Shown here one piece after another: positions 25,034 to 34,669 of a stretch of DNA of 64,000 bases. The number at the start of each line of letters is the position of its first letter. Position 1 is the stretch's first letter. The notes below the pieces were generated by a model. That model ran no database searches. It saw only the letters and a list, made by a program, of their open reading frames with translations, and was not told the DNA's origin. The position numbers and the translations under genes are program-made. Origin of the DNA: Acididesulfobacillus acetoxydans (GTDB lineage Bacteria > Bacillota > Desulfitobacteriia > Desulfitobacteriales > Desulfitobacteriaceae); assembly GCF_900016645.1 (NCBI RefSeq), contig NZ_CDGJ01000027.1; one strand, 5' to 3'.

Positions 25034-25978
25034 GTGCAAATACCCGAGCTCCGTTTAAAGAATTTGGTGGCGAAGGTTCCCGTTATCCAAGGCGGAATGG
25101 CAGTGCGGATTTCCTTGGCACCTTTGGCGGCCGCGGTGGCGGAAGAGGGAGGAATCGGGCTCATCGCGGGCAGCGGGATGTCTGTGCCCGAATTGCGTTC
25201 AGAGATCAGGGAAGCCAGACGGCGCACAAGCGGAATTATCGGAGTCAACATTATGTTTGCCGTACGGGAATTTGCTCAGCTGGCCCAAGCCGCTCTGGAG
25301 GAAAAGATTGACCTCCTGGTATCCGGAGCGGGTTTTTCGCGGGATATGTTTGCTTGGGGCGAGGAAACGAAAACGGCGGTGGTTCCCATCGTTTCCAGTG
25401 CCAAGCTGGCCAGGCTGGCTGAAAAACTGGGCGCGGCCGCGGTCATTGTCGAGGGGAATGAGGCCGGCGGACACTTGGGCACCGAACGCTCCATGCGTGA
25501 GATTCTGCCTGAGGTGAAGGAGACTGTCCGCATTCCGGTCATAGGGGCCGGAGGGGTTATGGATGGCAGGGATGTTGTGGAGGTGCTGCGGCTGGGGGCG
25601 GACGGGGTTCAGATGGGAACTCGCTTTGCCTTGAGTGAAGAAAGCAGTGCGGCCCCAGAGTATAAGGCATACCTGTTGGGAGCGGGGCAGGAGGACATGG
25701 TGATCATCCACAGTCCCGTGGGTTTGCCGGGCAGGGGTATCCGCAATCCTTTCACAGACTCCCTGGCGCGTGGGGATGATGTCAGGCCTCTGCACTGCAT
25801 GGGCTGTTTAAAGAAATGCGAGGGAAATTTCTGCATTATTACGCGTCTCATGCAGGCCCAGCGGGGGGATATGCAAGAGGGACTCGTTTTTTCCGGGTCA
25901 AAGTTTTATAAAGCGAAGGAAGTCTTATCCGTGCGGCAGATTTTCGATAATATCAAGCAAGAAATACTCCAGGCGTAA
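25034..25978 (+). CDS. FabK/nitronate monooxygenase family flavoprotein
   Basis: FMN-binding TIM-barrel enzyme of 314 residues related to FabK and nitronate monooxygenase. VIQGGMAVRIS, SGAGFSRD, EGNEAGGHLG (active-site His) and GADGVQMGTRF are visible. The C-terminal part adds a cysteine cluster, HCMGCLKKCEGNFC (about 253-266), absent from the FabK at 21763, which might bind a metal or iron-sulfur centre. It lies between acpP and fabF, as in several Clostridia, so a role in lipid metabolism is likely but the reaction is unproven. Start GTG with GGGAGG before it. Confidence 0.8.
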   Translation: MQIPELRLKNLVAKVPVIQGGMAVRISLAPLAAAVAEEGGIGLIAGSGMSVPELRSEIREARRRTSGIIGVNIMFAVREFAQLAQAALEEKIDLLVSGAGFSRDMFAWGEETKTAVVPIVSSAKLARLAEKLGAAAVIVEGNEAGGHLGTERSMREILPEVKETVRIPVIGAGGVMDGRDVVEVLRLGADGVQMGTRFALSEESSAAPEYKAYLLGAGQEDMVIIHSPVGLPGRGIRNPFTDSLARGDDVRPLHCMGCLKKCEGNFCIITRLMQAQRGDMQEGLVFSGSKFYKAKEVLSVRQIFDNIKQEILQA

Positions 25979-25992
25979 AAGGAGATGGTTCC

Positions 25993-27237
25993 ATGAAAAG
26001 ACGTGCTGTGATTACCGGGATGGGGGTTATTTCACCCGTAGGAAGCAGTCTTGAGGAATTTTGGACCGGCCTGGTTGAGGGTAAATCAGGCATCGGCCCG
26101 GTAACGCGTTTTGATGTCAGTGCTTTGCCCACCCAGGTGGCCGGGGAAGTGAAGGATTTCCAACCGGAAAATTGGCTGGACCGGAAGGAGAGCCGGCATA
26201 TGGATCGCTTTGCCCAGTTTGCCGTAGCGGCCGCCAAGATGGCTCTCAAGGACGCGGACCTCCCGCCGGAGGGGCTGGACAAAGAGCGGGCGGGCGTCGT
26301 GCTGGGCTGCGGCATCGGCGGTGTGATTACGTTCGAGGAGCAGAAAGAAGTATTGATGAAGAAAGGTCCCGGCCGCGTCAGCCCTTTTTTTGTGCCGATG
26401 TTGATCAGCAATATGGCGGCCGGGCATTTGTCTCTGGCGTTTGGCCTGCGCGGGCCGAGTCTGACTGTCGTCACAGCCTGCGCTTCGGCCACGAATGCCA
26501 TAGGGGAGGCCTTGCGCATCATTCAGCGGGGAGAAGCGGACGTCGTGCTCTGCGGGGGAACCGAGGCTCCGATCACGGAACTGGCTTTTGCCGGGTTCTG
26601 TTCCATGAAAGCGATGTCCACGGAAAAAGGAAACCCGGCCGAAGTCTGCCGCCCGTTTGATAAGCGCAGGAGCGGCTTTGTCATCGGTGAGGGGGCCGGA
26701 ATCCTGGTTTTGGAGGCCGCGGAGCATGCCGAAGCGCGCCGGGCCCGGGTTTATGCCGAACTCTGCGGGTACGGAAGTTCTTCGGACGCCTATCATATTA
26801 CCGCACCGGCACCGGGGGGCACGGGCGCGGCTAAAGCCATGGCCCTGGCTCTGCAAGACGCGGAACTCACTGCGCGGGAGGTCGATTATATCAACGCTCA
26901 CGGTACGGGGACTGATGCCAACGATTTAACCGAGACCCAAGCGATCAAGTCGGTCTTCGGCGCGTCCGCTTACTCCGTTCCGGTCAGTTCAACTAAATCC
27001 ATGACAGGGCATCTGATGGGAGCTACGGGGGCGGTCGAAGCCATCGCTTCCGCTTTGGTTATTGAGCGGGGCATTATTCCGCCCACCATTAATTACGGAG
27101 AACCCGATCCGGAGTGCGATCTTGACTATGTTCCGAATGTCGCCCGCGTGAAGAAAGTGGCGGTGGCCATGTCTAATACCTTCGGTTTTGGCGGGCACAA
27201 TGCGACCATAGTACTGAAAAAGTTTGCCCAAAGGTGA
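25993..27237 (+). CDS. fabF: 3-oxoacyl-ACP synthase II (FabF)
   Basis: Condensing enzyme for chain elongation, 414 residues. Catalytic Cys in TACASATNAIGEA (about 164), His in NAHGTGTDAND (about 304) and His in GHLMGATGAVEA (about 341); the C terminus is SNTFGFGGHNATI. AAAGGAG precedes the ATG. It follows the FabK-like gene by 14 bp and overlaps or touches rnc. Confidence 0.97.
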   Translation: MKRRAVITGMGVISPVGSSLEEFWTGLVEGKSGIGPVTRFDVSALPTQVAGEVKDFQPENWLDRKESRHMDRFAQFAVAAAKMALKDADLPPEGLDKERAGVVLGCGIGGVITFEEQKEVLMKKGPGRVSPFFVPMLISNMAAGHLSLAFGLRGPSLTVVTACASATNAIGEALRIIQRGEADVVLCGGTEAPITELAFAGFCSMKAMSTEKGNPAEVCRPFDKRRSGFVIGEGAGILVLEAAEHAEARRARVYAELCGYGSSSDAYHITAPAPGGTGAAKAMALALQDAELTAREVDYINAHGTGTDANDLTETQAIKSVFGASAYSVPVSSTKSMTGHLMGATGAVEAIASALVIERGIIPPTINYGEPDPECDLDYVPNVARVKKVAVAMSNTFGFGGHNATIVLKKFAQR

Positions 27238-27242
27238 GGGTG

Positions 27243-28004
27243 ATGAGGATTAACACAAAACGAAATAAGAACGCGAAGCTGAAGAGAAGCCCCGCGGGGC
27301 ATAAAAGGAAAGAAACCGGTTCGGGTCTGACCCAGAGGCTGGAGTTGGGTACGCCGCCCAGCCGCCTTTTGACGATGGCCCTGACTCATCCCTCTTACCT
27401 GTTTGAAAATCCGCGGGCGGGGGCGGAAAACAATCAGCGGTTGGAGTTTTTGGGAGATGCCGTTCTTGACTTTGTCATCGCGGAGTATCTGTACTTGACT
27501 TATCCGGAACGTCCGGAAGGCGAACTTACCAAAATGAGGGCGGCGGTAGTGAACGAAGGCACTTTGGCCCGCAAGGCGAGGGAGATTGAACTGGGGCACG
27601 AATTGCTTTTGGGCCACGGTGAGGAGGTTTCCGGAGGACGGGACCGCCCTTCTATTTTAGCCGACGCCTGGGAGGCGGTGATCGGGGCTGTCTATTTGCA
27701 GTACGGTTTTGAGGAAGTCAGGCGCGTTATTCTGCAGATGTTGAAGCCGGCCATCGAAGACGTCGCTTCCGGGGATTACGGTGATTATAAGACGGCGTTA
27801 CAGGAAAAGGCCCAGCGGGAAGAGAATGAAGTGAGCTATCGCATTTTGGCTGAAGAGGGGCCGGATCACAATAAGCGTTTCACGGCCGGGGTTTTTCTGC
27901 AGGGAAAAATTATGGGCCGGGGCAGGGGCCGGACGAAAAAAGAGGCGGAGCAAAACGCGGCCCAACAGGTACTGGAGCATTGGGGGGAGGAGGGTGATGA
28001 CTGA
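27243..28004 (+). CDS. rnc: Ribonuclease III
   Basis: Double-strand-specific endoribonuclease for rRNA and mRNA processing, 253 residues. The signature NQRLEFLGDAVLDFVI is near residue 62, with the metal-binding Glu/Asp region DAWEAVIGAVY later, and a C-terminal double-stranded RNA-binding domain (about 178-250). A basic N-terminal tail of about 30 residues precedes the catalytic domain. ATG 27243 is chosen (AGGTGAGG upstream); GTG 27234 overlapping the fabF stop is possible. Confidence 0.95.
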   Translation: MRINTKRNKNAKLKRSPAGHKRKETGSGLTQRLELGTPPSRLLTMALTHPSYLFENPRAGAENNQRLEFLGDAVLDFVIAEYLYLTYPERPEGELTKMRAAVVNEGTLARKAREIELGHELLLGHGEEVSGGRDRPSILADAWEAVIGAVYLQYGFEEVRRVILQMLKPAIEDVASGDYGDYKTALQEKAQREENEVSYRILAEEGPDHNKRFTAGVFLQGKIMGRGRGRTKKEAEQNAAQQVLEHWGEEGDD

Positions 28005-31000
28005 AGCCGTGAATCTTCCCGTTTTTCTCAAGTCAATCACGATTCAGGGGTTTAAGTCTTTTGCCGACCGGGTGAGGTTTGATCTGCAACACGGTCTTTC
28101 CGTGATCGTCGGTCCGAACGGCAGCGGAAAAAGCAATGTGGCTGACGCGGTCCGTTGGGTCCTGGGGGAGCAGAGCGCCAAAAGCCTGAGGGGCAGCCGC
28201 ATGGAAGACATTATTTTTGCCGGAAGTTCAGGGCGGCGTTCCGTGGGGATGGCGGAGGTATCCCTGACTTTTGATAATTCAAGCGGTATTTTTCCCCTGG
28301 AGTTCCAGGAGGTTTGCGTGACCCGCAGGGTTTTCCGGGATGGGGAAGGGCAGTTTTTCATTAATCATTCTCCCTGTCGTTTGCGGGATTTGCAGGAGCT
28401 TTTCCTCGATACCGGGGCCGGAAAGGAAGGATTCTCCATTATCGGGCAAGGGCGGGTCGAGGAGATCCTCAATGCCAAACCGGAGGAGAGACGGCTAATT
28501 CTGGAAGAGGCGGCCGGAGTTGCCAAGTACCGGGTGAGAAAGAGGGAAGCTCTCAAACGGCTGGATGATACGGAGCGTAATCTCGAACGGCTCTCCGACA
28601 TTTTGCGGGAGATTGAAGAACGGCTGGAACCGCTTTCCCATCAGGCGGAGGTCGCCCGCCGGGGCCTGGCCCTGCAAACAGAGTTACATACCTTGGAAAT
28701 TCAGGCGATCGTTCGGGATTTGGCGGAGGTCCGGCGGAAACTGACGGCTTCCCAAGAGGAGGAGGCCAGTTTGCGCCTGACCCGGGCGGAGGCCGAGGCC
28801 GAACTGGCGCAGGCGGAGGGGTGCAGCCAGGAACTCAAGCTCGGGGAGAAACAACTTGAGGAAGCGGTTCAACTTCAGCACAACGAAGTCTTTCGTGCGG
28901 AGCAAGCTTGCGCTGCCCTGGAAAATCGGCTAAATGTCCTGCGGGAGCGCTATGACAATCTGGCGGAGCAGACCCAACGGCTGGCCGGGGAGGTCCGGCA
29001 GGGCCAGACATTGGAGCAGGAGAACAGGTTGAAGGTCGAGGCTTTGGTGGGAAAGCAGGCGCTCTTGCGGCGCACGGTCCAAGAGGCGTCAAAGGAAGGC
29101 GCGGTTCGCGAAGAGGCTCTGGACCGAGCCAGGACCAAAAACGGTTTGGATGTCTTGGATAAGACCAAAGACGAGTTATTCGCCGCCCTTTCCGAACAGG
29201 CGGCTTGCTCCAACAGGCTGACGGGGGTTAGGCACACCCTGGACTCCCTGGAGCAGCAACAGGCCTCTCTGGCCAAGGCGGAATCCGGTTATCTGGAACG
29301 AGTGCAGACTGTGCGCGGGGAGTTGGAGGAGGTACAATCCCGCCGGCAAGGGTCTGACGAGGAAGAGGCTCGCCTGAGCCGGGAGGAAAACCGCCTGCGG
29401 GAAGCCTTCGTAGAGGCGGAAGCAGAATTTCGGTCGGCGGAGCGGGCTTTGGCGGAACTCAGGGGCCGCAAGGAAAGGCTGAAGGCCAAACAGCATGCCC
29501 TGGTCTCATTGGCGGATTCCCTGGAAGGGTATGCCCGCGGAGTGCGCGAACTGTTGGCGGCTAAGAAGCGGGGAAATCCGGTCTGCCGGGGATTGTGCGG
29601 AACCGTGGCCGACCTGATTGCGGTCGAGGAGAAGTACGAGCTGGCGCTTGAGACGGCTTTGGGGGGAGCGCAGCAAGACATCGTGACGGTGGACCTGGAA
29701 GCAGCCAAGCGGGCCATTGCTTTTCTGAAAGCGGAGCGAGCGGGGTGGGCTACTTTTCTGCCTCTGGACACGGTGCGGGGAGGTTGTTTGGCGACGTCCT
29801 CAGTGGCGGCCGATCCGGGCTTTATCGGCTTGGCGGTGGACTTGGTCCGTTTTGAGGAGCGCTATCGCCCGGCGATGACCAACCTTCTGGGGCGCACCCT
29901 AATCGTGGTCGACATGGAGGCCGCGGGGCGGGTGGCGGCGGCTGCGGGTTATAAAGCCCGAGTTGTTACTGTGGAAGGGGATCAGATTCATCCCGGCGGA
30001 ACCCTTACCGGCGGGAGCCGGCAGCGTAAGGGCAGCAATTTCTTGGGACGGAGCCGGGAACTCGGCCTGCTGGCGGAGGAACTGGCGCAGCTGGCCCGGG
30101 AGGAAGAGGAAAAAAGCCGGGACCTGCAAAGACTGGCCGAGGAAAAAACGGGGCTGGAATTGAAACTCAAGGATTTGAGCGAGAAACGGCGCTCGCTGCA
30201 GGAGGAGAAGGCTGTTTTGGCCGCTAACCGCGGGACTTTGGAGGTTCAGTTGAAGCGGTGGAGTGAGGAACTGGAAATCGCGCGGCAGAATCTTATCGGG
30301 ATCCGGGCTCAGAAGGAGGAGGCGGGGCAGGCGCTCTCAGCAGCGCTGAGTGCGGTGTCGGCCGGTGAAGAAAGAGTGTCCGGCCTGCGCCGGGAGCTGC
30401 GGCAGGAGGAGGCGCGGGCCCAGGCGGCTGCCGGGGAAGCGGAACGGTTGACAGAGGCTTTGACAGAGGCGAAAGTGCAGATGGCGAAATGGGAGGAGGA
30501 ACTGCGCCAGACAGCGGTTCAACTGGCGGAGGAAAAGGCGCGGGCGTCCGAGCAGGCCCGAGCGCTGCGAGAGGAAGAAGCAAGACTCGCCCGAATGGAG
30601 GAGAGCCTGGCGGCGGTTCTCGGGGAAAGCGAAAATGTGAGCCAGACTTTGGTCCAAGCGCAAGAAGGCAGAAGTGAGAAACAACTGCGGCTGGTGCAAC
30701 TGAGAGAAGAGCGGGAGCGGCTTTCCGCCCGGTCGGCAAAAGCCGAAGAGCGGACCCGTGCAAGCCGTAAGCATCTGATGGCCCTTGAGCAGCGTCAGCA
30801 CAACCTGGAACTGGCGGCAACCCGTTGGCAGACCGAGTGGCAAGGAGGGTCTGTCCGCTTAGCGGATGAGTTTGCCCTGTCCTGGCCGGAAGCTTTGGCT
30901 TATGAGACGGAAATGGCACGCGCTGAGATCCAGGAACGGATCAAGGTCCGGCGCGCGGAGTTGGAAGCGCTCGGGCCCATTAACCAGGCGGCCGTTACGG

Positions 31001-31590
31001 AATATCCCGCACTGGCGGAAAGGCGGGAGTTTTTGCGGGCCCAAGAGGAGGATCTCCTGGAAGCCGGCGGGAAGCTGAGGCGACTGATCTCGGAACTGGA
31101 TGAAACCATGAGTCTGCGTTTCAAAGAAGGTTTTGAAGCGGTGAACGCGGCTTTCGGCCGGGCCTTTCAGGAACTGTTCAGCGGCGGCCGAGCCGAATTG
31201 CGCCTGGTTGAGCCGGACAATCTGCTGGAAACCGGGGTGGAGATTATCGCCCAGCCGCCAGGAAAGAAACTGCAATGGCTTTCCCTCCTGTCCGGCGGGG
31301 AGAGGGCTTTGACGGCCATAGCCCTGTTGTTTGGGCTCCTTCACGTCAAACCGAGTCCTTTTTGTTTGCTGGATGAGATCGAGGCTTCCTTGGACGACGC
31401 CAACGTACAGCGTTTTGCCGGCTACATCCGGAAACTTTCCGCCTCTACTCAGTTTATAGTCATTTCCCACCGCAAAGGGACCATGGAAGCGGCGGATGTC
31501 CTTTACGGGATTGCCATGGAGGAGTCGGGAGTTTCCAAACTTTTGACGGTGCGGATGGACGCGGGAGAGGAGGATCCGGTCAGCGCCTAG
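27997..31590 (+). CDS. smc: Chromosome segregation protein SMC
   Basis: Condensin ATPase that organises and separates chromosomes with ScpA/ScpB. The 1197-residue protein has the N-terminal Walker A GPNGSGKSNVADAVRW, a long coiled coil (about 170-500), the hinge (about 510-670, with GNPVCRGLCGTVADLI and GGTLTGGS), a second coiled coil (about 670-1020), and C-terminal LSGGERALTAIALL and LLDEIEASLDDANV. It overlaps the end of rnc by eight bases; GGGGGGAGGAGG is the ribosome site. rnc-smc-ftsY is the standard order. Confidence 0.98.
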   Translation: MTEAVNLPVFLKSITIQGFKSFADRVRFDLQHGLSVIVGPNGSGKSNVADAVRWVLGEQSAKSLRGSRMEDIIFAGSSGRRSVGMAEVSLTFDNSSGIFPLEFQEVCVTRRVFRDGEGQFFINHSPCRLRDLQELFLDTGAGKEGFSIIGQGRVEEILNAKPEERRLILEEAAGVAKYRVRKREALKRLDDTERNLERLSDILREIEERLEPLSHQAEVARRGLALQTELHTLEIQAIVRDLAEVRRKLTASQEEEASLRLTRAEAEAELAQAEGCSQELKLGEKQLEEAVQLQHNEVFRAEQACAALENRLNVLRERYDNLAEQTQRLAGEVRQGQTLEQENRLKVEALVGKQALLRRTVQEASKEGAVREEALDRARTKNGLDVLDKTKDELFAALSEQAACSNRLTGVRHTLDSLEQQQASLAKAESGYLERVQTVRGELEEVQSRRQGSDEEEARLSREENRLREAFVEAEAEFRSAERALAELRGRKERLKAKQHALVSLADSLEGYARGVRELLAAKKRGNPVCRGLCGTVADLIAVEEKYELALETALGGAQQDIVTVDLEAAKRAIAFLKAERAGWATFLPLDTVRGGCLATSSVAADPGFIGLAVDLVRFEERYRPAMTNLLGRTLIVVDMEAAGRVAAAAGYKARVVTVEGDQIHPGGTLTGGSRQRKGSNFLGRSRELGLLAEELAQLAREEEEKSRDLQRLAEEKTGLELKLKDLSEKRRSLQEEKAVLAANRGTLEVQLKRWSEELEIARQNLIGIRAQKEEAGQALSAALSAVSAGEERVSGLRRELRQEEARAQAAAGEAERLTEALTEAKVQMAKWEEELRQTAVQLAEEKARASEQARALREEEARLARMEESLAAVLGESENVSQTLVQAQEGRSEKQLRLVQLREERERLSARSAKAEERTRASRKHLMALEQRQHNLELAATRWQTEWQGGSVRLADEFALSWPEALAYETEMARAEIQERIKVRRAELEALGPINQAAVTEYPALAERREFLRAQEEDLLEAGGKLRRLISELDETMSLRFKEGFEAVNAAFGRAFQELFSGGRAELRLVEPDNLLETGVEIIAQPPGKKLQWLSLLSGGERALTAIALLFGLLHVKPSPFCLLDEIEASLDDANVQRFAGYIRKLSASTQFIVISHRKGTMEAADVLYGIAMEESGVSKLLTVRMDAGEEDPVSA

Positions 31591-31792
31591 CGCCGTGATT
31601 CTGGTGGGAATCGGTTCTTAGAACTTCCTCGTTTTTTGACTACGGGAAGGTTCGGGGTTCGGAAGACGCTGGGAGAGGTTCAGTTACTGTTCTCCGGCCG
31701 GAAGGTATAAATCGTTGTCCGGGCGGGATTGTTTAATGTTTCGGGCAGTTATGATAAAATACTCCTAAAAGTGTCTGAAAGGAAGAGACAAA

Positions 31793-32725
31793 GTGGCGGG
31801 TTTCTTCAGCCAGTTAAAACAGGGTTTAGTAAAGACCAGGCAGAATTTTGTGGACAAGGTTGGAGAACTTTTAACCGGACGCCGCAAGATCGACGAAGAA
31901 CTCTACGAAGCGCTGGAAGAAGCGCTGATTCGCTCCGATGCGGGAGTTAACACGGCCATGGAGTTGGTGGAGAAGTTGCGCCGAGAGGTGAAGAACCGGA
32001 AACTGACCGAGGCGCAAGAATTGCGGGAAGTCTTGCAAGAATTGGTGGCGGACCTGCTGGGAGCCGGGAAGCCGCTCAATCTGGCCGAACCCGGCCCCAC
32101 GGTTATCTTGGTTGTCGGGGTGAACGGGGTCGGCAAAACGACGACTATCGGCAAGCTGGCCAATTATTTCCGGCGGGAGGGGAAACGGGTTATTCTGGCG
32201 GCTGGAGACACGTTCCGGGCGGCTGCCATCGATCAACTGGAAATCTGGGGAGAGCGCTCCGGGGCGGAAGTGGTTAAACAAAAAGAAGGGGCGGATCCGG
32301 CAGCAGTGGCCTTCGATGCGATTCAGGCCGCCAAGTCGCGCCAGGCGGACGTCGTCCTCATGGATACGGCGGGCCGCTTGCATAACAAGGTTAACTTAAT
32401 GGAAGAGTTGCGGAAGGTGAAAAGAGTGATCACGCGGGAAATCCCCGCTGCTCCGCACGAAGTATTGCTCGTGCTTGATGCGACGACGGGGCAGAACGCT
32501 ATCCAGCAAGCGAAGCTCTTCCGGGAAACGGCCGGGGTTACGGGAATTGTTCTGACGAAGCTGGATGGGACGGCCAAAGGAGGAGTCGTGCTGGGCATTC
32601 AAGGGGAAGTGAGGATTCCGGTTAAGTGGATCGGGATCGGGGAAGGGATGGACGATCTCCGCCCCTTCGTGCCGCAGGATTTTGCCGCAGCGCTCTTCAG
32701 CGGCTTGGATGAGGCGGAGGGGTAA
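31793..32725 (+). CDS. ftsY: Signal recognition particle receptor FtsY
   Basis: SRP receptor GTPase that docks ribosome-SRP complexes at the membrane. The 310-residue protein contains only the NG domains: helical N domain (about 1-90), GVNGVGKTTT near 110, DTFRAAA, DTAGR, and TKLDGTAKGG near 250. It lacks the acidic A domain of enteric FtsY, as usual in Firmicutes. GTG start with AAGGAAGAG upstream; a 202-bp spacer separates it from smc, with TATGAT/TAAAAT sequences that could be a weak promoter. Confidence 0.96.
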   Translation: MAGFFSQLKQGLVKTRQNFVDKVGELLTGRRKIDEELYEALEEALIRSDAGVNTAMELVEKLRREVKNRKLTEAQELREVLQELVADLLGAGKPLNLAEPGPTVILVVGVNGVGKTTTIGKLANYFRREGKRVILAAGDTFRAAAIDQLEIWGERSGAEVVKQKEGADPAAVAFDAIQAAKSRQADVVLMDTAGRLHNKVNLMEELRKVKRVITREIPAAPHEVLLVLDATTGQNAIQQAKLFRETAGVTGIVLTKLDGTAKGGVVLGIQGEVRIPVKWIGIGEGMDDLRPFVPQDFAAALFSGLDEAEG

Positions 32726-32799
32726 CGGATTCCCGGAAAGTTTCCGGGGAAATGGTCTGGTGCCTTACAAGGGCCTGAAGCGAGAGGAAGGTGGTCTGG

Positions 32800-33840
32800 A
32801 TGAAGACAATCGAATGGTTGGGAGATTCTCTGCGGATATTGGATCAGACGAAGCTGCCGGTGGAAAGTGTTTACCTCTGGACAAAATCGTACGAAGATGT
32901 AGCTGGAGCGATCGAACACATGCAAGTGCGCGGCGCGCCGGCTATCGGCGCTACTGCGGCTTACGGTTTTGCGCTGGGCGCTTTGGCTTATGAGGGGAGC
33001 CGCGAGGGATTGGACGCTTATATGGAAAAGGTCTCCGCCCGCTTGGAGTCCACCCGGCCCACGGCAGTTAATTTGTTTTGGGCTTTGCGCCGGATGCAGG
33101 ACACCCTGCGTGAGGCCCGGTCTGTCGAGGATCTGGCGGAAGTGCGGAAACTGTTGGTGCAAGAGGCGGACAAGATCGCCGATGACGACCGGCGCATGAA
33201 CCGCCTGCTCGGGGAACACGGCAATGCGCTCGTTCCGCCTAAGGCGGCTATTTTGACCCACTGCAACGCCGGCTCCTTGGCGACGGTGGATTACGGCACG
33301 GCTTTAGGCGTGGTTCGAGCGGCCGTGGCAGCCGGTAAGGAAATCAAGGTTTACGCGGACGAAACCCGGCCTTTTCTGCAGGGAGCCAGACTGACGGCCT
33401 GGGAACTGATGCAGGATGGGATCCCGGTGACCTTAATTGCCGATAACATGGCGGGTTTTCTCATGCAGCAAGGCAAGGTGGATTTGGTCATTGTCGGAGC
33501 GGACCGCATTGCGGCCAACGGGGATACCGCCAATAAAATCGGGACCTATTCCTTGGCGGTGCTGGCTCATGTGCACGGGATTCCGTTTTATGTGGCGGCT
33601 CCGACCTCAACCATCGATCTTAAAATGGCGGGGGGGCAGGATATCCCGATCGAGGAACGCGCGGGCAAGGAGATCCGGGAGTTCCGAGGAATTCCGGTGG
33701 CGCCGGCGGACGTTCCGGTCTATAATCCTGCCTTTGATGTGACCCCGGCTAAGTATATCACCGGGATTATTTCGGAAAAGGGTGTTGTTTCCCCTCCTTA
33801 TTCCGTCAATTTCCTGAAGATTATGGTGCGTCCCTCATGA
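32800..33840 (+). CDS. mtnA: S-methyl-5-thioribose-1-phosphate isomerase
   Basis: Isomerises 5-methylthioribose-1-phosphate to the ribulose form in methylthioadenosine salvage; related enzymes also accept 5-deoxyribose-1-phosphate. The 346-residue protein has RGAPAIGATAAYG near 48, the catalytic Cys in THCNAGSLAT near 160 and Asp in GADRIAANGD near 240. ATG 32800 is favoured by AGGAAGGTGG. The next gene overlaps its stop (ATGA). Confidence 0.93.
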   Translation: MKTIEWLGDSLRILDQTKLPVESVYLWTKSYEDVAGAIEHMQVRGAPAIGATAAYGFALGALAYEGSREGLDAYMEKVSARLESTRPTAVNLFWALRRMQDTLREARSVEDLAEVRKLLVQEADKIADDDRRMNRLLGEHGNALVPPKAAILTHCNAGSLATVDYGTALGVVRAAVAAGKEIKVYADETRPFLQGARLTAWELMQDGIPVTLIADNMAGFLMQQGKVDLVIVGADRIAANGDTANKIGTYSLAVLAHVHGIPFYVAAPTSTIDLKMAGGQDIPIEERAGKEIREFRGIPVAPADVPVYNPAFDVTPAKYITGIISEKGVVSPPYSVNFLKIMVRPS

Positions 33841-34478
33841 ATCTGGGCCAGAGAGTTCTGCGGATTGGCCGAGAACTGGTTATAAGCGGGGCGGTGGCGG
33901 GTACGTGGGGAAATGTTTCCGCCTGGGATGAGGAGAAGGAGGGCTTCTGGATCACTCCGAGCGGGATGGATTACCTGTCATTGCAGGAAGAAGACTTGGT
34001 GTTATTGAACATTCGGGGCGAGATTAGAGAGGGGTCGCGGCGGCCTTCTTCGGAACTTCCGCTCCACCTGGAAATCTATCGTCAGAGGCCTGATGTTAAG
34101 GGGGTCATCCACACTCACTCCGTCCACGCCTCGGCTCACGCGGCGGTCCGCTTGGCTATTCCGCCTCTGGTCGAGGATTTGGCGATGATCGTGGGCGGCG
34201 AGGTGCCGGTATCTGCTTACCAGCCGCCCGGAAGCCGGGAGTTGGCGCTCGCGGCGGTCAAAGCTTTGGGTTCAGGGAATGCGGTCCTTTTACCGAATCA
34301 CGGTTTGGTGGGTGTGGGGACAAGCCCGGAAGAAGCGTGGAAGGTATGCCGCGTTTGTGAGAAAGGGGCGCAGATCCATGTTTTTTCGCGCCTTCTGGGA
34401 CAGCCTGTGCTTTTTTCGGATGAAGAGGTGCGCCGGATGAGAGAAGCGTATGTGGGGGATTACGGTCAGCCGACATAA
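33837..34478 (+). CDS. Class II aldolase/adducin family protein (likely salvage aldolase)
   Basis: Zinc-dependent aldolase-type protein of 213 residues. Residues seen: SSELPLH with the catalytic Glu near 73, the zinc pair in HTHSVHA near 92, and a third His in PNHGLVGVG near 154. The ATG overlaps the mtnA stop and the deaminase gene follows, so the likely substrate is the 5-methylthioribulose- or 5-deoxyribulose-1-phosphate made by MtnA, split into dihydroxyacetone phosphate and an aldehyde (DHAP shunt). MtnB dehydratase belongs to the same superfamily and cannot be excluded by sequence alone. Confidence 0.8.
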   Translation: MNLGQRVLRIGRELVISGAVAGTWGNVSAWDEEKEGFWITPSGMDYLSLQEEDLVLLNIRGEIREGSRRPSSELPLHLEIYRQRPDVKGVIHTHSVHASAHAAVRLAIPPLVEDLAMIVGGEVPVSAYQPPGSRELALAAVKALGSGNAVLLPNHGLVGVGTSPEEAWKVCRVCEKGAQIHVFSRLLGQPVLFSDEEVRRMREAYVGDYGQPT

Positions 34479-34500
34479 GTACGGAACTTCGGCTCGTTCG

Positions 34501-34625
34501 AACTGCGCCCGCGCCACGGGATATCCCGGGTGCGAAATGCCCGGGGAAGCGTACCGGCTCCCGCAATGGTAAGACGCTGACGGCGGCTGCAAACCGCGGG
34601 GAGTCTTTTGCGCCGGGTCTTGGTC
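34501..34625 (+). other. GC-rich structured spacer
   Basis: It contains a CCCGGG-TGCGAAATG-CCCGGG hairpin (34525-34545), then GGCTCCCGCAATGGTAAG (34556-34573), then a GCGG/CCGC hairpin ending in GTCTTTTG, which could terminate the aldolase transcript. The first two parts look somewhat like a cobalamin riboswitch core, but the conserved B12-box end was not found. Confidence 0.35.
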
Positions 34626-34669
34626 TTATTAAGCTGAACGAGTTCACTCGGGCAGGGTGACGCGGGCAG

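Noticed and set aside
24945..34650. Shared TGAACGAGTTYACTC-type motif at 24946 and 34634
   Set aside because: About 15 bases with a mismatch and unrelated flanks; within chance expectation.
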